From NCBI GenBank assembly GCA_945878795.1, contig CAMDWF010000053.1, positions 1 to 10,558 of the forward strand: DNA of 10,558 bases, given 5' to 3'. The notes beneath the pieces are model-generated. The model searched no databases and was not told the DNA's origin. It was given only the letters and a program-made list of their open reading frames with translations. Positions 6,986 through 10,558 of this stretch are shown here, piece after piece. The translations under genes were made by a program, and so were the position numbers. The DNA comes from Synechococcus sp. UW140 (GTDB lineage Bacteria; Cyanobacteriota; Cyanobacteriia; PCC-6307; Cyanobiaceae). The first letter of the stretch is position 1, and every line of letters begins with the position of its first letter.

Positions 6986-7574
6986 ATTCGCCTATTTGGT
7001 ACATACTCACACCAACGGGCTGGAAGCTGATCGGCTCGAATGGCTCGGCTTTAAGGGCATCTACAAAATCGCGGCTGCCAATGCCGCAGGTCACATGGGG
7101 GTGGTAATTGATGCCGCTGCAGGGTCCGACGAAGTTGTTCACGTAGTCCATGGTTGCTTGGTTGATCGACTCACCGTCGGCCCGGGGTGCAAAAGCCTCG
7201 GCCGTGCCGTTCTCCGCAGCGAACGGGGCGACGGCAGCGATGATGGTTTGTTGAAGTCGCCGCAGCTCCGCGGTTGGTTCGATAACGATGCCCACCAGCC
7301 CAAGATTCTTATAGGCCATATCATAGAAACCAGTCGCCGTACTTTGCCATTGCACCGCCTGCTCGCTACCCAGCACCGCGGTCACCACATTGGCAACCGC
7401 AGCCAAATCTGCCCTTCGCACAAACTGTTGCAGCAGGGTGATATGGGGCGCATGGTTAGCGTCAAGCGCGAATCCGGCCGGATAGTTCTTTAGCAGCTGT
7501 GCATTTGTACTCACCGCCTTTGCTGCCGTGGCAGCATCAGGAAGCAGCAGTACGTTGATCGCTATCAAGGTCAT
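6939..7574 (-). CDS. 2H phosphoesterase (2'-5' RNA ligase / cyclic phosphodiesterase-like)
   Basis: A 211-residue protein with the two H-x-T-x motifs that define the 2H phosphoesterase superfamily: HITL at residues 44-47 (in APHITLLQQF) and HVTC at 160-163 (in YHPHVTCGIG). The opening strand IAINVLLLPD is also typical, so this hydrophobic N-terminus is a core strand rather than a signal peptide. Family members open or make 2',5' or 2',3'-cyclic phosphate bonds in RNA or nucleotides; the physiological substrate here cannot be told. ATG 7574 is the first gene of the minus-strand cluster, with a TATAAT box 25 bases upstream. No clear Shine-Dalgarno sequence precedes it, which is common in this lineage. 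Its 3' end overlaps the HAD gene start, suggesting co-translation. Confidence 0.85.
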   Translation of the reverse strand: MTLIAINVLLLPDAATAAKAVSTNAQLLKNYPAGFALDANHAPHITLLQQFVRRADLAAVANVVTAVLGSEQAVQWQSTATGFYDMAYKNLGLVGIVIEPTAELRRLQQTIIAAVAPFAAENGTAEAFAPRADGESINQATMDYVNNFVGPCSGINYHPHVTCGIGSRDFVDALKAEPFEPISFQPVGVSMYQIGEYGTAQTKLYDFSDAG

Positions 7575-7598
7575 CAGGCTTTAGCCGTTTTAACCCTG

Positions 7599-7604
7599 AT
7601 TATA
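7599..7604 (-). promoter_or_regulatory. Candidate -10 box (TATAAT) for the minus-strand four-gene cluster
   Basis: The minus strand reads TATAAT at 7604-7599, a perfect -10 hexamer, inside an AT-rich island (7590-7620) between two GC-rich genes transcribed divergently. It lies 25 bases upstream of the 2H phosphoesterase ATG, which would give a short leader of about 18 bases. No good -35 is seen at 16-18 bases spacing. The alternating TATATATA sequence could also supply a plus-strand -10 for csaB. Confidence 0.45.
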
Positions 7605-7703
7605 TATATCAGACATCAATCTCTGGGCCCGCAGGGCTGCCGTGCTGCCCCAGCTCCCCAGCCCCCAGGTGGAGCGACCTATCGGTGCCTAGCTTCGGCA
7701 GCA

Positions 7704-8771
7704 ATGCTTCGGGCTGCCTGCATGGCTTCACCGCGATTGGCGATGGCTGTACTGATCTGCGGCTACTACGGCGAGCACAACCTCGGCGATGACGCCCTGC
7801 TGGCCGTGCTGTTGGACCAGCTGCCCCGGGGCTGCCGGCCCGTGGTCACCGCCCGCGACCAGGAGCAGGTGCGCCGGCTTTTTGGCGTCCAGACCACCGA
7901 TCGCAGCCGCTTGGCGGCGGTGCTGCGGGCCCTGGCGGGCTGCGATGCCCTGGTGCTGGGGGGAGGCAGTTTGCTGCAGGACGCCACCAGCCTGCGCAGC
8001 CTCATCTATTACGCGGTGTTGATGGCGGCGGCCCGGCTGCAGGGCAAACCCGTTGTGCTGTGGGCCCAGGGGCTGGGACCGCTGCGGCGGCGGCGCAGCC
8101 GGGCCCTGGTGCGGGCCCTGTTGCCCCAGGCGACCGCCATCAGCTGGCGCGATGGCGCCTCGGCCGCCCTGGCCCGCAGTTGGGGGGTGGAGGCCCTGGT
8201 GGGCAGTGATCCGGTCTGGTCCCTGGCGCGGCGCGGGCCCTGGCATGGGGCCGGCGGGCCGTTGGTGCTCTGCTGGCGGCCGGTCGCCCAGCTTTCGGCG
8301 CCGGGTTGGGCCACCCTTTTGCAGGCCCTGGACCGGCTGGCCCCGGAGCGCCCCGTGCTCTGGCTGCCCTTCCACCAGGAGCAGGACAGCGGCCTGTTGC
8401 AGGGCCTCGAACAACAGGCTCTGGTGCCCGAATCCCTGCGCCAACGCAGCTCGCAAGTGCAGGTGGCCGACCCCCAGGCTGCCCTCGATCTCTTTGCCAC
8501 TGCCGGTCTGGTGCTGGCGATGCGGCTGCACGGCTTGATCCTGGCGGCCCTTGCCGGCAGCCCCTGCGCCGCCCTCAGCTACGACCCCAAGGTGTCGGCG
8601 GCGGCGGCGGCCATCGCTTGCCCCGACCAGGACCTGGCCCAGCCCCTGCAAGGCGATCAGCTGCTGCAGCAATGGCAGGCCGCCCTGGACCAGCCCCCCA
8701 GCCCCGCGGCGATCGAGGCCCAGAGGGCCCTGAGCCGCTGCCACCAGGAGGTGCTGCTGTTGGCGCCTTGA
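7704..8771 (+). CDS. csaB: Polysaccharide pyruvyl transferase CsaB
   Basis: A 355-residue protein of the polysaccharide pyruvyl transferase family, which moves pyruvate from phosphoenolpyruvate to a sugar of a cell-wall or surface polysaccharide as a ketal; in bacteria with S-layers this modification anchors SLH-domain proteins. Visible signatures are the N-terminal GYYGEHNLGDDALL (residues 20-33), LVLGGGSLLQD (Gly86-88), WAQGLGPL, the second-domain SDPVWSL, and AMRLHGLILAALAGSP (around 272-287), whose Arg-Leu-His is the conserved active-site element of this GT-B-like fold. ATG 7704, ATG 7722 and ATG 7743 are all in frame; the conserved part begins right after the last (MAVLICGYYG), so the true start may be 7722 or 7743. 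It ends 16 bases before bioF on the same strand and may be co-transcribed with it. Confidence 0.9.
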   Translation: MLRAACMASPRLAMAVLICGYYGEHNLGDDALLAVLLDQLPRGCRPVVTARDQEQVRRLFGVQTTDRSRLAAVLRALAGCDALVLGGGSLLQDATSLRSLIYYAVLMAAARLQGKPVVLWAQGLGPLRRRRSRALVRALLPQATAISWRDGASAALARSWGVEALVGSDPVWSLARRGPWHGAGGPLVLCWRPVAQLSAPGWATLLQALDRLAPERPVLWLPFHQEQDSGLLQGLEQQALVPESLRQRSSQVQVADPQAALDLFATAGLVLAMRLHGLILAALAGSPCAALSYDPKVSAAAAAIACPDQDLAQPLQGDQLLQQWQAALDQPPSPAAIEAQRALSRCHQEVLLLAP

Positions 8772-8787
8772 AGGGATTTGTTTTGGC

Positions 8788-10558
8788 ATGACTGCGGCGG
8801 TTCGGGCCGCCGGCCGCTTGCCCTCAAGCAAACTGGAGCTCACCGCCTTTGGGTCCCTGAGCCTCTGGTTGCGGCAACTTGAGGCAGAGCTGGCCGCCCT
8901 GCCGGGCGAGCGGCGCCGGCTGCTGCGCACCTACCTGCCCGCCGGCAGCGCCGGGATGCGGCCCCAGGGGTCGCCGCAGGCAGGGCCAGCCCAGGGGCCG
9001 CCCTTGCTGGATCTGGCAAGCAATGACTATCTCGGCTTCAGCCGCCATCCCGCCGTGGTCGCCGCCGCCGCTGCGGAGCTGGCCGCCAGTGGTCTGGGGG
9101 CCGGCGCTTCGCGCCTGGTTTGTGGCAGCCGGCCGATTCACGGCCAACTGGAGCGGCAATTGGCCCAGTGGCTGGGCCGCGACCAGGTGCTGCTGTTCCC
9201 CAGCGGCTTCCAGGCCAACCTCGCCGCCCTGGTGGCCCTCGCCGATCGCCACACCCTGGTGCTGGCCGATCGCCACTGCCACCATTCGCTGTTGTTGGGG
9301 GTGCGGGCCAGCGGCGCCCGCTTGCAGCGTTTTGCCACCAACGACCTGGCCGACCTGGAGCGGCGTCTGCTGCGCGCCCAGCAGGCCCCGGCCGGTCCAC
9401 CGCGGCGCCTGCTGGTGGTGAGCGAAAGCCTGTTCAGCATGGACGGCACCAGCCCGGATGTGGCTGCGCTGGCGGCCCTGTGCCGCCGCTTTGAGGCCCT
9501 GCTGCTGCTCGATGAGGCCCATGCCCTTGGGGTGCTCGGACCCGGTGGCCGGGGCCTGGCCCGGGATCTGGCGGGAGTCACCCTGGTCAGCGGCACCTTG
9601 GGCAAGGCTTTTGGCAGCGGTGGGGCCTTCCTGGCCGCCGATGGGGTCCTGGGCGAATGGCTGCTGCAGCACTGCGGCGCCTTTCGATACACCACCGCCC
9701 TGGCGCCGGCCCTGGCGGCGGGTGCTGGGGCGGCACTCGCACTATTGATCGACCAGCCCCAGCTGCCGGCCGAACTGCTGGCTTTGGCTGGCCGCTGGCG
9801 CGATGGACTGGCGGCCAGCGGTTGGCCCCGCCCCCCCGGCCACGGGCCGATCCTGCCGTTGCTGGTGGGTGGCGCTGGCGCCGCCCTGGAGTTGCAACAG
9901 CGGCTTGAAAGCGCCGGCCTGCTGGGGGTGGCGATCCGGCCGCCCACCGTGCCCGAAGGCAGCAGCCGTCTGCGATTGGTGGTGCGCCTTGGCCTGCCGC
10001 CCCACACCCTTGACCAGCTGCTGGCGGCCCTTGGACCCGGGCCCTTGCCAGCCCCCCCCGTCCAGCTCATCGCCATGCACGGCTGGGCGGGCGATGGCGG
10101 CCACTGGCGGGCCTGGCAGCCGGCCGCCACCAGCCGCGGCTGGGGCCTCCAGCTGGGGGAAAGGGGCTACGGCCAGCGGCCAGCACTCCTGCCCCCATGG
10201 CCCTCGCACGGGCGCAAGGCCTTGATTTGCCATTCCCTCGGGGTGCACCTGGTGCCCCCTGAGGTCCTGGCCGCCAGCGAGGCCGTGGTGCTGGTGGCCA
10301 GCTTTGGCCGCTTTGTGCCGCCGGGTGCCGCAGGGCGCCCCCTGCGCATGGCCTTGGCCGGCATGGCCGCCGAACTGCAGGAAAGCGGCGATGAGCTGAC
10401 GGACAGTCTCAGGGCCCAGCAGCTCCTGCAGCGTTTTCTGGGCAAGGTCCTGGCCCCGGGCGCTGGGGCCGGCGTCGAGCTCGGCGTCGGGGCCTCCCCC
10501 GGGCCCGCCGACCAGCCGATTGGGGCGGCGGGCCGCGATCGCCTGCGGCAAGACCTGG
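8788..10558 (+). CDS. bioF: BioF-BioK fusion: 8-amino-7-oxononanoate synthase joined to a pimeloyl-ACP methyl ester esterase-like alpha/beta hydrolase (3' truncated)
   Basis: From ATG 8788 the frame is open to the window end, 590 codons without a stop. Residues 1 to about 416 are 8-amino-7-oxononanoate synthase, the PLP enzyme that condenses pimeloyl-ACP with alanine in biotin synthesis. Signs are LASNDYLGFSRHP, GAGASRLVCG, HCHHS (PLP-stacking His region), DEAHALGVLG with Asp242 and His245, and SGTLGKAFGS with Schiff-base Lys273; the end LRLVVRLGL...LLAALG is a normal BioF C-terminus. It then passes through PGPLPAPP, with no stop, into VQLIAMHGWAGDGGHW, the start of an alpha/beta hydrolase. 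CHSLG carries the nucleophile Ser483 and HGWAG the oxyanion region. In picocyanobacteria a hydrolase in this place is BioK, which removes the methyl ester from pimeloyl-ACP methyl ester just before the BioF step. BioK alone would start at ATG 10075. An AAGGGA stretch precedes ATG 8788. A run of eight C at the junction is the main doubt about the fusion. Confidence 0.88.
   Translation, partial: MTAAVRAAGRLPSSKLELTAFGSLSLWLRQLEAELAALPGERRRLLRTYLPAGSAGMRPQGSPQAGPAQGPPLLDLASNDYLGFSRHPAVVAAAAAELAASGLGAGASRLVCGSRPIHGQLERQLAQWLGRDQVLLFPSGFQANLAALVALADRHTLVLADRHCHHSLLLGVRASGARLQRFATNDLADLERRLLRAQQAPAGPPRRLLVVSESLFSMDGTSPDVAALAALCRRFEALLLLDEAHALGVLGPGGRGLARDLAGVTLVSGTLGKAFGSGGAFLAADGVLGEWLLQHCGAFRYTTALAPALAAGAGAALALLIDQPQLPAELLALAGRWRDGLAASGWPRPPGHGPILPLLVGGAGAALELQQRLESAGLLGVAIRPPTVPEGSSRLRLVVRLGLPPHTLDQLLAALGPGPLPAPPVQLIAMHGWAGDGGHWRAWQPAATSRGWGLQLGERGYGQRPALLPPWPSHGRKALICHSLGVHLVPPEVLAASEAVVLVASFGRFVPPGAAGRPLRMALAGMAAELQESGDELTDSLRAQQLLQRFLGKVLAPGAGAGVELGVGASPGPADQPIGAAGRDRLRQDL
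10535..10542. repeat. HIP1 octamer (GCGATCGC)
   Basis: One exact copy of the highly iterated palindrome found throughout many cyanobacterial genomes, inside the hydrolase coding region. It supports cyanobacterial origin but has no gene-specific meaning. Related CGATCG cores occur at several other places in the GC-rich right part. Confidence 0.8.

Noticed and set aside
7728..8930. A 400-codon open frame on the minus strand opposite csaB
   Set aside because: It is rich in Gln, Gly, Arg and Pro without any domain and is the antisense shadow of a GC-rich gene that has clear motifs on the plus strand.
8824..10551. Several long minus-strand open frames opposite the BioF-BioK frame
   Set aside because: Low-complexity translations (Ala, Gly, Gln, Pro, Arg) caused by high GC; the plus strand shows full BioF and hydrolase signatures.
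1..10558. tRNA, rRNA, insertion sequence or attachment site
   Set aside because: No cloverleaf, ribosomal sequence, transposase motif or flanking terminal repeats could be seen.

Overview
The window looks like a chromosomal segment of a GC-rich picocyanobacterium of the Synechococcus/Cyanobium type. Three things suggest this: a CsaB-type polysaccharide pyruvyl transferase next to a picocyanobacterial biotin locus (BioF followed by a BioK-like esterase), a cyanobacterial-style exosortase-sorted protein (VPGPL...LGAAAA...SRHLRQRIRRD tail), and one HIP1 octamer (GCGATCGC). The assignment is inference from gene content; no marker RNA gene is present.

Left part (1-4207) is an accessory, cell-surface-flavoured and decaying region. 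It opens with the C-terminal end of a secreted RTX calcium-binding protein (plus strand), whose sequence carries an almost exact 195-residue-period duplication. Then three broken minus-strand genes follow: a sterol desaturase/fatty-acid hydroxylase-family gene with two in-frame amber codons and damaged metal-ligand motifs, an exosortase-type surface protein split by one single-base frameshift, and a flavin amine oxidase remnant spread over several frames with nonsense codons and striking perfect palindromes.

Middle part (4372-7574) is a compact minus-strand cluster that is intact. In transcription order it encodes a 2H phosphoesterase (2'-5' RNA ligase-like), an HAD-superfamily phosphatase, a small two-helix membrane protein, and a leucine-rich-repeat protein fused to a bacterial Ser/Thr-type kinase. 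Start and stop codons overlap at two of the three junctions, and a TATAAT box lies just upstream of the first gene, so it reads as one operon. No shared pathway is established for these four.

Right part (7704-10558) is very GC-rich and on the plus strand: csaB (cell-wall polysaccharide pyruvylation) followed 16 bases later by biotin synthesis genes. The frame that starts as bioF never stops: it runs through a short Pro-rich linker into an alpha/beta hydrolase of the BioK type and leaves the window still open. This predicts a BioK-BioF two-enzyme polypeptide, joining consecutive steps in which pimeloyl-ACP methyl ester is unmasked and then condensed with alanine. This fusion is the most interesting single observation in the window.
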